DNA of 64,000 nucleotides from Nocardioides daeguensis (GCF_019192965.1 NZ_JAHTKU010000017.1:62001-126000); one strand, 5' to 3'. Positions 24,881 through 34,386 are shown, counted from the first letter of the stretch. The notes: generated by a model from the letters alone, not told the origin. Numbers and translations: made by a program.

Positions 24881-25456
24881 TCAATCGCTCCGACCCATCC
24901 CTTGTTCGGCGCCCGCGGCAAAATGTCCAGGACCGACCACCACGAAGGTGGCCGCGGCCGACCCCGCCTTCTGGCCGGCGTCGTCCCAGGCGTCAGCATG
25001 GAGTAGCAGTCGACGTCCTTCGCGCTGGGCGACCTGTGCGGAGAATGTGTAGGGACGGTGTAGCCGGAACGGGGCGTGGTACTCGATGGTGAGGCTGCGC
25101 GTGACGGCGAGCGAACCGACCGTGTAGAGGGCGAATCCGAAGAGGTCGTCAAAAGCGAGGGCGACCGCTCCGCCGTGCGCAATGCCAGGGGCACCCACTT
25201 GAGCATCGGAGAAGCGGTGGACCGCCTCGACGCCCGTCGCGGTGCGCACGACCTGCAGATCCAGGCCGGCGGGATTGCGGGGCCCGCACCCGGCGCAGTC
25301 CGGGGAATGGGGTGGCAGCCTCTGGCCGATCTCCACCGTGTCCTGACCTGCGAGGTGCTCCGTCCACCGCGAGATCACTCCCACGTCACCGGGCAGATTC
25401 CCTTCGCCGCCGCCGGCGGGCACCTGCCGGTCGCCATTGTCGAACACTGCCGCCAC
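24881..25456 (-). CDS. PaaI-type hotdog thioesterase
   Basis: About 191 residues from GTG 25456, chosen for its AGGAG site 8 bases upstream; ATG 25507 is an alternative. The hotdog-fold region contains VGAPGIAHGGAVALAFDDL, the conserved HGG loop and acid residue of the PaaI/THEM4 group. Ahead of it is SPDCAGCGPRNPAG, a cysteine motif found in a subset of these enzymes. It hydrolyses an acyl-CoA thioester. It lies directly behind the acyl-CoA ligase, so it may reset CoA levels in the same pathway. Confidence 0.8.
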   Translation of the reverse strand: MAAVFDNGDRQVPAGGGEGNLPGDVGVISRWTEHLAGQDTVEIGQRLPPHSPDCAGCGPRNPAGLDLQVVRTATGVEAVHRFSDAQVGAPGIAHGGAVALAFDDLFGFALYTVGSLAVTRSLTIEYHAPFRLHRPYTFSAQVAQREGRRLLLHADAWDDAGQKAGSAAATFVVVGPGHFAAGAEQGMGRSD

Positions 25457-25513
25457 GCATATCACTCCTCTTCTGCCGTCCAGTCTCGCGCTCTCCGAAT
25501 GGGCCAAGGTTTC

Positions 25514-27145
25514 TCAGATCTCGATGACGGCCAGCTCGCCGTCGGCATGCAGGGAGCGCAGGCGCTTCTTGTCGAACTTGCCGACCGAGGTCTTGGGCAC
25601 CTCGGCGACGAAGCACCAGCGTTCGGGCAGCCACCACTTGGCCACCTTGTCCTCGAGGAACTCGCGGAGCTGACTCGGCGTGGGCTCTCTGCCCTCGCGG
25701 ACGACGACCACAGCCAGGGGCCGTTCTTGCCACTTCACGTCCGGGACCCCGATCACGGAAGCCTCCAGAACGTCAGGATGGCCGGCAAGCAGCAACTCGA
25801 GCTCAACAGAGGAGATCCACTCTCCACCGGACTTGATCACATCCTTAGTCCGGTCGGTCAGCGTGACGAAGCTCCGTGAATCGATGCGACCGACATCACC
25901 GGTGCGGAGCCAGCCGTCGTGGAACTTCTCCCCGTCGTCCTCCTCACCAAAATAGGCACCGGTGATCCACGGCCCGCGCACCTGCAGCTCCCCCACCGCC
26001 TCGCCGTCGTGAGGAAGCTCATGGCCGGCGTCGTCGACAATCCTCAACTCCACCCCAGCCACCGGACGGCCCTGGGTGGCACGCAGACGCCACCGCTCCT
26101 GCTCGTCGAGGGACGCAGAAGGTCGCGCAACGGCGGCCAACGGCGAGGTCTCGGTCATCCCCCACGCCTGGAGGATCTGGACCCCGTACTTTTCCTCGAA
26201 GCTCTGCATCAGGTGCAGAGGCACCGCTGAGCCACCGCAGGCAACCAGGTCGAGCGAAGAAACGTCGTGGCCCGGGTTCGATTCCAGGTAGTTCAAGACG
26301 TCGTTCCAGATCGTCGGGACCGCACCGGCGATCGTCGGCCGCTCTGCATCGATCAGTCGCACCAGCGGTTCGGCCTGCAAGAACCGCTCAGGCATCAGCA
26401 GGTCGGCACCTGCCATGAATGCCGCGTAAACCAGGCCCCAGGCGTTGGCGTGGAACATTGGCACGATCGCGAGGATCCGGTCACCACAGCCGATTCCGAG
26501 GCCGTCGGCGGCGCAGGCCGCCATAGAGTGCAGGTAGGTCGACCGGTGGCTGTAGGCCACGCCCTTGGGGTTGCCGGTGGTGCCGGAGGTGTAGCACATG
26601 GCCGCTGCCGAATGCTCATCGAGGTCTGGCCAGTCAAAGGTCTCGGGCTGAGCAGCGATGAACTCCTCGTAGCCCACGACGGTGACCCCCTCGCGGCGCA
26701 GAGGGGCGAGATCGGCGCCACCGGTCACCACTACGGTGTGCACGCTGCTGATCTGTGGCAACACGGGAGCCAGCAGGGGCACCAGACTGCCATCGACGAT
26801 CACGACCTGATCCTGGGCGTGGTTGCCGATATAGACGAGTTGCTCCGAGGTGAGGCGAAGGTTCAAGGTGTGCAGCACCGCTCCCATGGAGGGCACCGCC
26901 AAGTAGGCCTCCGCGTGCTCCTGGTTGTTCCACATGAAGGTCGCGATGCGCTCATCGCCCGTGATCCCACAGCCTCGCAACGCGTTGGCCAACTGTGCAG
27001 CCCTGCGGCCGACCTCAGCGAACGTGCCCACCCTCACGGACCCGTCGGGCTGCAGGGTCCGCACGGTCGCTGAGCCATGGACGCTCGAGCCGTGGCGCAG
27101 AATCGCCGTGGTCGTCAACGGGACATTCATCATCGTGCTCTGCAT
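25514..27145 (-). CDS. Fatty-acid/carboxylate-CoA ligase (AMP-dependent)
   Basis: This 543-residue ANL-superfamily enzyme has the P-loop-like YTSGTTGNPKG (about 182-192), WGMTETSP, GWLRTGDVG, DRTKDVIKSGGEWIS and the C-terminal lysine region SVGKFDKK. It activates a medium- or long-chain acid to its CoA ester. It follows the BtrH-like gene by 76 bases and precedes the thioesterase. SD AAGGAA is 6 bases before the ATG. Its N-terminal about 20 residues are closely matched by the pseudogene at 44671-45058. Confidence 0.9.
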   Translation of the reverse strand: MQSTMMNVPLTTTAILRHGSSVHGSATVRTLQPDGSVRVGTFAEVGRRAAQLANALRGCGITGDERIATFMWNNQEHAEAYLAVPSMGAVLHTLNLRLTSEQLVYIGNHAQDQVVIVDGSLVPLLAPVLPQISSVHTVVVTGGADLAPLRREGVTVVGYEEFIAAQPETFDWPDLDEHSAAAMCYTSGTTGNPKGVAYSHRSTYLHSMAACAADGLGIGCGDRILAIVPMFHANAWGLVYAAFMAGADLLMPERFLQAEPLVRLIDAERPTIAGAVPTIWNDVLNYLESNPGHDVSSLDLVACGGSAVPLHLMQSFEEKYGVQILQAWGMTETSPLAAVARPSASLDEQERWRLRATQGRPVAGVELRIVDDAGHELPHDGEAVGELQVRGPWITGAYFGEEDDGEKFHDGWLRTGDVGRIDSRSFVTLTDRTKDVIKSGGEWISSVELELLLAGHPDVLEASVIGVPDVKWQERPLAVVVVREGREPTPSQLREFLEDKVAKWWLPERWCFVAEVPKTSVGKFDKKRLRSLHADGELAVIEI

Positions 27146-27221
27146 GACATTCCTTCATCGTGAGTACATTCGAACGGACAGCGATTCGGAGCGTTCGCTA
27201 CGCGTCCGGAAACAGCGCCGA

Positions 27222-28289
27222 TCAGCGATCTGTGGTGTTCAACGAACGTGCGGCACGTTCCAGGGACTCGACCAGACGCAATTCGACCTCCGGCAGCTGA
27301 CTCGCCATCGAGGCCACCGTGTCGACCCGAGCTCGAATAGGGGCTTCGCGTTGGATCGCGGCGCGTGCGGTGGCGGTCCAGGTCTGCGCACAACGCGCGG
27401 CGGCGACCGCAAGCTCTGCGGTCGCGGGGTCGCCGGTCAGCCGAGCGACGTCCGCGCACCCATCGGCGAGCAGGCGCCGGAACAGCCCGCCACCGGTGCC
27501 TGCCTTCTCGATGAACGCGCCGAGGCTGAACAGGAGGATCTCAAGTTCGTCGTCGGGAAGGTCGCCCCAGGTCTCGACGTCGTCCGCCAACTCAGCGACC
27601 GCTGCCAAACCCTCGGCGCCGACCGCCGCCGTCGTGGGATCGGCGATGCCGTGCTGCGACGGATCGCGCATGTTGACCGCAGACTGACTGAACGCGCCTG
27701 CGGCCACACGCTCAATCGCGGGGAGCGAGCGGGGCCAGGTGATGCGGTACGTGCAGTGGCGCGTCGGCTGCGGGAAAGCCACCGAGGCCCGTGCCCGAGC
27801 CAACGCTTCGAGTGGAACCTCCTGCACCTCGGCACGGTCGTTGTCGACGACGAAGGCGACATTCGTGGCCTCGTCGTAGCCGATCACCACAATGTCGTGG
27901 CGGCTCATTTGGAGCTGGACCCGCAGGTACGGCAGTTCGGAGATGTCACCCCACACGAGGCTGGGTCGGCCGGCGTCGACTTCGTCGCGAACCCACGACC
28001 ATCCCTCATCGGGATCGTCGGTGGTGAGAACCTGCACCAGCCCGCCGAGGCGTACAGGCAAGTCGACTTCGAAGTCAGCGCCTCGTCCCACCAGATACAG
28101 CGGGGGAACGAGGTCGCTCGATCGGAGGTAGGACAGCCCCAATGCGCCGCCGAGCGCGAACACCAGGCCCTCATCGGGCGGTCCGTCCCACCCCAGACCG
28201 TGCCAGTGCAGAAGATCCCGCATCGCACCCGAACCGCAGTGCCCCCCCATCCGATGGGGGTAGTCCTGGATCAGGGTCCTTTGGTGCAT
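27222..28289 (-). CDS. BtrH N-terminal domain protein (papain-like/C39-like fold)
   Basis: This 355-residue protein has an N-terminal domain beginning HCGSGAMRDLL (conserved Cys about 18) and a later RHDIVVIGYDEATNVAFVVD segment providing His and Asp/Asn, as in BtrH/C39-like proteins. The C-terminal half is helical and resembles the DUF4872 region often fused to BtrH_N. BtrH in butirosin synthesis moves an acyl side chain from a carrier protein to the drug, so an acyl-transfer or amidase role is possible here. It is part of a P450/ALDH/SDR operon. The family is fairly sure; the function is not known. Confidence 0.7.
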   Translation of the reverse strand: MHQRTLIQDYPHRMGGHCGSGAMRDLLHWHGLGWDGPPDEGLVFALGGALGLSYLRSSDLVPPLYLVGRGADFEVDLPVRLGGLVQVLTTDDPDEGWSWVRDEVDAGRPSLVWGDISELPYLRVQLQMSRHDIVVIGYDEATNVAFVVDNDRAEVQEVPLEALARARASVAFPQPTRHCTYRITWPRSLPAIERVAAGAFSQSAVNMRDPSQHGIADPTTAAVGAEGLAAVAELADDVETWGDLPDDELEILLFSLGAFIEKAGTGGGLFRRLLADGCADVARLTGDPATAELAVAAARCAQTWTATARAAIQREAPIRARVDTVASMASQLPEVELRLVESLERAARSLNTTDR

Positions 28290-28331
28290 GTGATGTCCTT
28301 CTCGTGTGGCCGGATGGTTCGGAGATGGGGG

Positions 28332-29168
28332 TTAGTTGTTCCGGATTCGATCCAGGTAGGCCTGGCGGGCACCCATGTCGACGTCGTCGAGGAACACCGA
28401 GTCCGTGCCCAGGGCCGAGCCAAGCCCGGCTGCCACCCGTCCAGGCACGAACTTCATCGCCGCAACCATGCCGCCGGCGAGGCGGGTGACGCGTACGAAC
28501 GGGCGAGGGCGCTCGATCAGGTCGGCCGTCGCCCGAGCGATCTCCTGGGGTTCGGCGTTGCGCAGTCCCTTGGCTCCGGCCGTTCCGGCGACGAGCTCGG
28601 TGTTGGTGAAGGTAGGTCGAACGGTGGACAGCTGGACCCCGGACTTGCGATATTCCTGCCGGGCGGCCTCGGTGAATCCGATGACTGCGAACTTGGTGCC
28701 ACAGTAGGTTGCAAGGCCCGGCACCGAGAGCTCACCGGCCAGCGACGCGGTGTTGATGATGTGTCCGGTACGGCGGGGCAGCATCCGTTGCAAGGCGAGC
28801 TTGGTTCCGAAGATCACTCCGAGCACGTTGATCTCCACTTGGCGGCGAGTGACGGCGTCGTCCTCCTCGTGTGCGTGCCCGGTGGGCATGATGCCCGCGT
28901 TGTTGATCAGCACGTCGAGAGGACCGAGCTGCTTCTCGACCGTGTCGAGGAAGGTCCGGAACGAGTCGGGGTCGGTCACGTCGAGACGAGTGACGACGGT
29001 CACCCCGAGTTCGGCTGCGGCCTCCTTTGCGCGTGCCTCGTCGACGTCACCGATCGCGACACGGTGGCCTCGTCGGATCAGCTCCTTAGCGGTCTGGTAC
29101 CCAATGCCGCGGGCTCCGCCGGTGATCGCGATCGTCTTGGCTGCCATAGGTGTGGTGGGCGTCGTCAC
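28332..29168 (-). CDS. Short-chain dehydrogenase/reductase
   Basis: This 278-residue classical SDR has TGGARGIG cofactor loop, NNAGIMP, the catalytic serine in NTASLAG and the active site YCGTK (Tyr/Lys). The acidic residue at the end of beta-2 (IGDVDEA) favours NAD. The GTG start at 29168 has AAGGAG 8 bases upstream and overlaps the aldehyde dehydrogenase stop (GTGA); ATG 29147 is the alternative. It probably oxidises an alcohol formed by the P450 of this operon, or reduces the matching ketone. Confidence 0.85.
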   Translation of the reverse strand: MTTPTTPMAAKTIAITGGARGIGYQTAKELIRRGHRVAIGDVDEARAKEAAAELGVTVVTRLDVTDPDSFRTFLDTVEKQLGPLDVLINNAGIMPTGHAHEEDDAVTRRQVEINVLGVIFGTKLALQRMLPRRTGHIINTASLAGELSVPGLATYCGTKFAVIGFTEAARQEYRKSGVQLSTVRPTFTNTELVAGTAGAKGLRNAEPQEIARATADLIERPRPFVRVTRLAGGMVAAMKFVPGRVAAGLGSALGTDSVFLDDVDMGARQAYLDRIRNN

Positions 29169-30694
29169 TTGCTGTGCTCCTTGTTCATGCCGAGGCGCTG
29201 ACGCAAGCCGCGCCCGGCGGCCGCGCGCAACACCTTTCCGGCGATGGCCGTACGCCGGGAGGAGTACGGGTACCACGTGAGTTCTCGTGCCAGCACGGGG
29301 AGCCGCGGCTCGGTCACCGCTCGGACCCGGCAATACTTGTGCAGCCCGTAGGCTCCTCCGAGCCGGGCGCCGATCCCCGAGGCCTTCCAGCCACTGTGGG
29401 GCAGCGTCATGGCGAAGAGGTTGCTGAAGACGTCGTTGATGTTGACCGCACCCGCATCCAAGCGTCGTGCGACGCGCCGCCCGCGGGCGTGGTCGCGCGT
29501 CCACACCGTCGCCGACAATCCGTAGGGCGAGTCGTTGGCCAGTCGGATGGCTTCGTCTTCGTCGGCGACGCACATCACCGGGATCGTGGGGCCGAAGGTC
29601 TCCTCGGTCATGCAGTCCATCGTGTGATCCACGTCGACCAGGACGGTCGGCGCGTAGTAGTTCCCGGCCGCGCCCCGGATGCCGCCGGCCAGGACCTTGG
29701 CACCGGCCGCGACTGCCTCGCTGACGTGGCGATCCGCGATGTCGACCTGCCTCGCGGTGACCATCGCGCCGACGTCGTCTCCTGGCGTCGCACCTTGGGT
29801 CAGGGCTTGCACCCGCTGGGCCAGGCGAGACACGAACTCGTCGTAGATCTCTGCCACCACGTAGACCCGCTCGACGGAGATGCAGACCTGCCCTGCGTTG
29901 AACAGGCCGCCCCACGCGACACCCTCCACCGCACGAGCAAGATCGGCGTCCTCGAGCACGATCGCCGGGTCCTTGCCGCCCAGCTCCAGACTTAGCGGCT
30001 TCAACTGCTCAGCACAGCGGACGGCGACCGCACGACCAGTGACAGTGGAACCGGTGAACTGCACAAAGTCAGCGGCGTCGACCACCGCTGCACCGGTATC
30101 GCCGGCGCCCACGACATGTGCCAGAACCGGTGGGGCGCCGATCTCTTGCCAACCCTCGATGACCCGCGCGCAGGTCAGCGGAGTCTCTTCCGAGGACTTA
30201 GCCAGGACTGCACAGCCGGCAGCCAAGGCGGGTGCTGCGTCCATGAGGAAGAGGGTGATCGGAAAGTTCCACGGGGTGACAAGGCCGACGAGGGGGTAGG
30301 GCTGGTAGGTCTTGGACAGCCGCTTCGGCAGGCTCAGCAGACCCGAGGACCGGACCTTCTCATCGGCGAGAAAGTCCGCGGCATGGTCGGCGTAGTAGGT
30401 GATGAATTCGCACGACGCAGTGGTCTCCACGAGTGCGTCAGGGCGCACCTTGCCCGTCTCGGCCTGCAACAAATCGGTGAGCTCATCGGTGTGAGCCAGG
30501 ATCCAGTCGCGCCACCGACGCATCCACCGCGCACGCTGCCGCGGCCCAGCCTCGGCCCATGCGCGTTGGGCGAGGCGGAGCTCGGCCGCGATACGGTTCA
30601 CGGTCTCCCGATCGTCCACAGGGACGGTTCTGACCAGCCGGCCGTCGGAGGGGTTCCGCACCTCCAGGGTGGCTGCTGTGGTCGTCGTGCTCAT
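29165..30694 (-). CDS. Aldehyde dehydrogenase (succinate-semialdehyde type)
   Basis: This 509-residue NAD(P)-dependent enzyme has the catalytic Glu in LELGGKDPAIV and the catalytic Cys in FNAGQVCISVERVYV. It also carries the PWNFP and TEETFGP motifs. It most resembles succinic-semialdehyde dehydrogenases by motif spacing, but in this operon it more likely oxidises an aldehyde derived from a P450 product. It overlaps the transglutaminase-like stop (ATGA) and the SDR start (GTGA). Confidence 0.85.
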   Translation of the reverse strand: MSTTTTAATLEVRNPSDGRLVRTVPVDDRETVNRIAAELRLAQRAWAEAGPRQRARWMRRWRDWILAHTDELTDLLQAETGKVRPDALVETTASCEFITYYADHAADFLADEKVRSSGLLSLPKRLSKTYQPYPLVGLVTPWNFPITLFLMDAAPALAAGCAVLAKSSEETPLTCARVIEGWQEIGAPPVLAHVVGAGDTGAAVVDAADFVQFTGSTVTGRAVAVRCAEQLKPLSLELGGKDPAIVLEDADLARAVEGVAWGGLFNAGQVCISVERVYVVAEIYDEFVSRLAQRVQALTQGATPGDDVGAMVTARQVDIADRHVSEAVAAGAKVLAGGIRGAAGNYYAPTVLVDVDHTMDCMTEETFGPTIPVMCVADEDEAIRLANDSPYGLSATVWTRDHARGRRVARRLDAGAVNINDVFSNLFAMTLPHSGWKASGIGARLGGAYGLHKYCRVRAVTEPRLPVLARELTWYPYSSRRTAIAGKVLRAAAGRGLRQRLGMNKEHSK

Positions 30695-31416
30695 CGGGCC
30701 TCCTGGGGGCAGTGGGACCCGCGGGAAGCTCCATCGGGCCCGGTCTGGCTTATGGGTTGCGTGGCGAAGGCGTCATCGACCGGATGCGCGGAGGTATCCA
30801 CCATCGGTCCATACGTGTCCCGAAGTTCGGCCAGGATGGCGGCCAAGGGCAGGTCGTCGAAGACACCACGCTCGCGGATGTACTCCATGTGTTGGGTGCC
30901 GTCCGCAGTGAAGGCGTGCATCAGTGCGTCGTGTTCGCCGTCGAATTCCACTGGAGGAACACCGAAACGCGCACACAACTCGGTGTTGAACGCCGGTGTC
31001 GCCTTGAGCCACGTGCCGTCGACACAGATACTGCTGTATCCGTGATAGACGAAGAGGTCGGTGCCGCCCATGCGCGCTCGCAATGCGTCGGTCTGCAAAT
31101 GATTGCGGACATCGGCGAAGCCCAGCCGCGCCGGAATCCCTGCCGAACGGCAAACCGCGGTCAATAGCACCGCCTTCGGAACGCAGTAGGCGCGGCCGGC
31201 CTGGAGGACGAAGCTCGCCCGGTAATGGGCCGGATCGTCCGAAACGGAGTACGGGTCGTACCAGACTCGGTCGCGTACGGCGGTGAAGAGCCGTATCGCC
31301 TTCTCCTTGTCGGTACTCGCATCACCGATCGCGGCCGCGGCGAACGTGCGGACGGCATCATGCTCGATGTCGAGGAACTCGGTCGCCTCCAGGAACGACA
31401 CCGGCGCCTGACTCAC
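30691..31416 (-). CDS. Transglutaminase-like protein
   Basis: A 241-residue protein. The GTG start at 31416 was chosen since it overlaps the P450 stop (GTGA) and has CTGGAGCG upstream. It has a papain-like triad: Cys in GRAYCVPKAVLL, His in FVYHGYSSI and Asp in the strand that follows (CVDGTWLKATPAFN). There is no signal peptide, so it acts in the cytoplasm. Bacterial members are usually proteases or amidases; together with the BtrH-like protein it suggests an amide- or ester-forming step. Confidence 0.75.
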   Translation of the reverse strand: MSQAPVSFLEATEFLDIEHDAVRTFAAAAIGDASTDKEKAIRLFTAVRDRVWYDPYSVSDDPAHYRASFVLQAGRAYCVPKAVLLTAVCRSAGIPARLGFADVRNHLQTDALRARMGGTDLFVYHGYSSICVDGTWLKATPAFNTELCARFGVPPVEFDGEHDALMHAFTADGTQHMEYIRERGVFDDLPLAAILAELRDTYGPMVDTSAHPVDDAFATQPISQTGPDGASRGSHCPQEAR

Positions 31417-32873
31417 CTGCGCTCCAGTGTGATCGGCAGCCCATCGACGGGAATCGGTAGCGAGGTGTTGTCCCACCTTGCTTCGTAGTCGTCCGGAACC
31501 GTCCAGGTGTAGTTGCGCAGCATCTGGTGGAGGATTGCCTTGACCTCAAGGGTTCCGAAGTGAAGACCGATGCACTTGTGCACCCCGCCGCCGAACGGGA
31601 TCCACCCGAAGCGGTGCTGCTGGTCCTCACGCCGCGGCTCGCTGAAGCGGGCAGGGTCAAAGGTGTCGGGGTCGGTCCAGTACGACTCGTCGAAGTGATT
31701 GACCGCCGGAGCCACGGCCACCAGGGTGTCCGCCGGAATGTGGTGTCCTGCGATCTCGACGTCCTCGACCGTCTTGCGCATCACGATCGGCACTGGCGCG
31801 ACCAGGCGCAGGGTCTCCTTGATCACCAGGTCGAGAGTCGCCAGAGACTCCAGGTCATCGATGTTCGGCGTACGCTCGCCGAGTTGGTCAGACTCGGCCC
31901 GAGCCCGTTCCTGCCACGCCGGGTGCTTGGCGAGGAAGTAGGCGGCGGCCGCAGTGGTGATGGTCGAGGTGTCGTGGGCCGCCATCATCAAGAAGATCAT
32001 GTGGTTGATGACGTCTTCGTCGGTGAAGGCGTCGCCTTCAGCCGTCCGCGCATGACACAGGCCGGCAAACAGGTCACCGCCTTGGCCGTTGCGGGCCGCG
32101 GGCAAGTGCCGTGCAAAGTAGGCCTCCAGCAAGGCCCGCCCACGGACCCCGGCTCGCCAGCGGGTCCCCGGCAGCGGGACGCGGACGATCGAGCTCGCTG
32201 CGCGGACGGTGGCCACGAAGGCGGCGTTGATGGCGTCGGTGTCCTCGCTCCCGCCCCGCCCTGCCATGAAGACCTCGGTGGCGATGTCGAGAGTCAGACT
32301 CTTCAGCAGCGGGTAGATGCGCGTGGACTTGCCTGTGGTCCACGCGGGGATGTTGGCCTCCAGCGTCGGTCCGAGTTGGTTGACGTATCCGGCGAGCCGA
32401 TCACGGGTGAACGCCTCCTGCATGATGCGTCGGTGCATCTTGTGTTCGTCGAAGCTCATCAGCATCAGGCCTCGGTGGAAGAAGGCGTCGATGAGATAGG
32501 TCCACCCGTCCTGGGAAAGGGACTTCGCCTTGGTGGTCAGCGCCTCCTGTGTGGCATCCGGGCCGGCTACGACCACCATCTTGGTGCCGAAGGCGCCCAT
32601 CCAGGAGACCGGGCCAAGTCGCTCGTACCTGGCACGCGTGAAGTCCGATCCGAACCGGATGTAATCCAAGGTGTGGCCGAGAAGAGGAAGGCCGGCGGTC
32701 CCTTGAACCGGCTTGAGGCCGGAACCGGCCGGAGCCGGGGCGAGTTCATGGATCGGCCACTGGTCGCTGAGCCCACGCAGGGCCGCGTCCACCCGAACCG
32801 GTAGCGGCGCCAGGAGCACTGACGAGAGTCGATCGCGCCGCTTCGGCAACGCCGACGAGAGGAGGTTCGTCAT
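31413..32873 (-). CDS. Cytochrome P450
   Basis: This 486-residue P450 has the I-helix MMAAHDTST, the K-helix ETLR and heme loop FGGGVHKCIG with the axial cysteine. The sequence carries an N-terminal extension of about 50 residues and looks nearer to the eukaryote-like/CYP120-type P450s than to short actinobacterial ones. There is no membrane anchor. It heads the operon, with a promoter-like region and a palindrome about 180 bases upstream. A 5' fragment of a close relative survives in the pseudogene at 51511. Confidence 0.9.
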   Translation of the reverse strand: MTNLLSSALPKRRDRLSSVLLAPLPVRVDAALRGLSDQWPIHELAPAPAGSGLKPVQGTAGLPLLGHTLDYIRFGSDFTRARYERLGPVSWMGAFGTKMVVVAGPDATQEALTTKAKSLSQDGWTYLIDAFFHRGLMLMSFDEHKMHRRIMQEAFTRDRLAGYVNQLGPTLEANIPAWTTGKSTRIYPLLKSLTLDIATEVFMAGRGGSEDTDAINAAFVATVRAASSIVRVPLPGTRWRAGVRGRALLEAYFARHLPAARNGQGGDLFAGLCHARTAEGDAFTDEDVINHMIFLMMAAHDTSTITTAAAAYFLAKHPAWQERARAESDQLGERTPNIDDLESLATLDLVIKETLRLVAPVPIVMRKTVEDVEIAGHHIPADTLVAVAPAVNHFDESYWTDPDTFDPARFSEPRREDQQHRFGWIPFGGGVHKCIGLHFGTLEVKAILHQMLRNYTWTVPDDYEARWDNTSLPIPVDGLPITLERR

Positions 32874-33303
32874 TGAATTCCCTTTCCATGAGCGGCCAGC
32901 TCGACGTTCCCTTGCCGCGGAGCAGGACTCGTGCGTTCAGGGACCGGGAGTTTGGTCAGGCCTTTGGCTCCGTGTGCCGTTTTGCCTCAGCTCGGCCTGC
33001 CTTGGCAGTCACGGCGACATCCACAAGAATGAGACATTCTCGTCGCTTTTGTCAATGCATAGACAGTTCTGTTTTTTTGTAGGCCTCGAGAGTCCCAGTG
33101 TCTGCACCGAGTCGTCGAGCAGCGTTCGCACGACCATGCGGAGGTCCCGCTGTCGTCCGGCCTGCCAGTGTCGCCAAGCAGGTTCGGGCGCGGGATAGGA
33201 ACGTCGGGCGCCGCACCGATCTGGACGTGCTCAAATCAGGCGAGGTGGCTGCGGTCCGAAGCCCAGCCGCAGGCGATGACCGCCCAGGGTGTGGGCCGCG
33301 GGC
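32874..33303. promoter_or_regulatory. Promoter region of the P450 operon, with palindrome
   Basis: 430 bases without a gene, AT-richer near 33020-33080. On the minus strand TTGACA (33055-33050) lies about 18 bases before CATTCT, a possible promoter. Overlapping it, TGTCAATGCATAGACA (33050-33065) is a near-perfect palindrome (14 of 16 positions) centred on ATGCAT, a likely operator. No regulator gene is adjacent. Confidence 0.4.
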
Positions 33304-33858
33304 TCATACTGGCTTGAGGCTGGCGATCTTCCAGTCGCCGTCGACCGGCGTCATGGTGACCTCAACCCGGCTGCCGGCGACGGTCGTGCCTTCCTTGCCG
33401 GAGGTCGTGGTCTGGGTGAGGAAGAGCAGGACGACGACCTCGTCGGTGTCACCCCGGACCACGCCGGCGGCGCTGACCGTGGCGACGGTGCTGATCTTGC
33501 GTGCCTTCGCCTGCGGCTTTACGACCGCTTCAAGGATCTCGCCGTAGTCAGCGGTGAAGTCGCCCGTCGTCTGCGCCCGTGCGTTCGCAAGATCCTCGTC
33601 GAGCGTAGCGGTGTCGTAGCTGAGCAGTTCCGGCACCCGCTCCTGCGCGGCAGCCAGTGCGTCGCTCCGGGCGTCGGCGTCGGCCGCCGCACGGTGCGCC
33701 TGGAACCCGAATAACACCGCGGCCACCGCCGCCAACAAGACCAGCCCAACGGCGACCAGGCGAGTCCCTCCTCCCGCGCTGGTCGCCGTCCCCCCAGCAG
33801 TGCCCGTTCCCCTCTCATCGGCTATGTCCCTGACCTCCTGCTCGACGTCGGCACTCAT
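33304..33858 (-). CDS. Mce-associated membrane protein
   Basis: This 184-residue protein has an acidic head, one membrane helix (about 40-60), a coiled section and a small alpha/beta domain (VEVTMTPVDGDWKIASLKP), the pattern of Mas proteins encoded at the ends of mce operons. The ATG at 33858 overlaps the previous gene's stop. Such proteins are thought to stabilise or help the Mce transporter. It is the last gene of the operon. Confidence 0.7.
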   Translation of the reverse strand: MSADVEQEVRDIADERGTGTAGGTATSAGGGTRLVAVGLVLLAAVAAVLFGFQAHRAAADADARSDALAAAQERVPELLSYDTATLDEDLANARAQTTGDFTADYGEILEAVVKPQAKARKISTVATVSAAGVVRGDTDEVVVLLFLTQTTTSGKEGTTVAGSRVEVTMTPVDGDWKIASLKPV

Positions 33859-34385
33859 GCCACGAACTCCAATCCCGAGACGAGCCACTTGCCATCGCTC
33901 CTGAGGAGATCGACCTTGAGCCGGTAGCTGCGCGGCTCGGCCTCCTTCGTGCTGCTGTTCTGCACCGTCCCTGTGGCGGCAACAATGACTGTTGCCTTGT
34001 CATCCGCGAACTTCACGACGCCGGTCGAGACCACCTCGCCGGTGGCCTTGACCTTGTTGTCGGCCAGCGCCTTCTGTAGCCGATCGGCCTGGCCCTCGAG
34101 CTCGGAGCGGAAGTCGGCGGTTGCGCCGTCGAGCAACCGGGCCATGTCCTTCTCAGACGATGAGCCGCTGATGTCGATCAGCCCCTCGACCTCGGCGCTC
34201 GCCGCGGCGGCCGCCGACTTCTCATCGGCGAGCTGGTTCCGCGCGTCTCGCCAAGCCAGCTCCCGTTCGCCCGCGAAGCCGAGCAGGCCCAGCACTGTCA
34301 CAGCCACCACCGCAACCCGCAGCGTGATCCGTACATCGAGGCCCTTCATACCGCCCCCAAGGGACAGTCTCGGTCGCTCGCCCAT
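33855..34385 (-). CDS. Mce-associated membrane protein
   Basis: This 176-residue protein has a helix at about 20-38 (ITLRVAVVAVTVLGLLGFAG), a helical stalk and a C-terminal NTF2-like domain (LKVDLLRSDGKWLVSGLEF). It shares the layout of the following gene. The start MGERPRL follows the MceF stop by 1 base. It is part of the mce lipid transport operon. Confidence 0.7.
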   Translation of the reverse strand: MGERPRLSLGGGMKGLDVRITLRVAVVAVTVLGLLGFAGERELAWRDARNQLADEKSAAAAASAEVEGLIDISGSSSEKDMARLLDGATADFRSELEGQADRLQKALADNKVKATGEVVSTGVVKFADDKATVIVAATGTVQNSSTKEAEPRSYRLKVDLLRSDGKWLVSGLEFVA

Positions 34386-34386
34386 G

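Noticed and set aside
26925..29201. 758-codon plus-strand open frame
   Set aside because: It is antisense to the acyl-CoA ligase, BtrH-like and SDR genes, all with clear motifs. Its own composition is unnatural.
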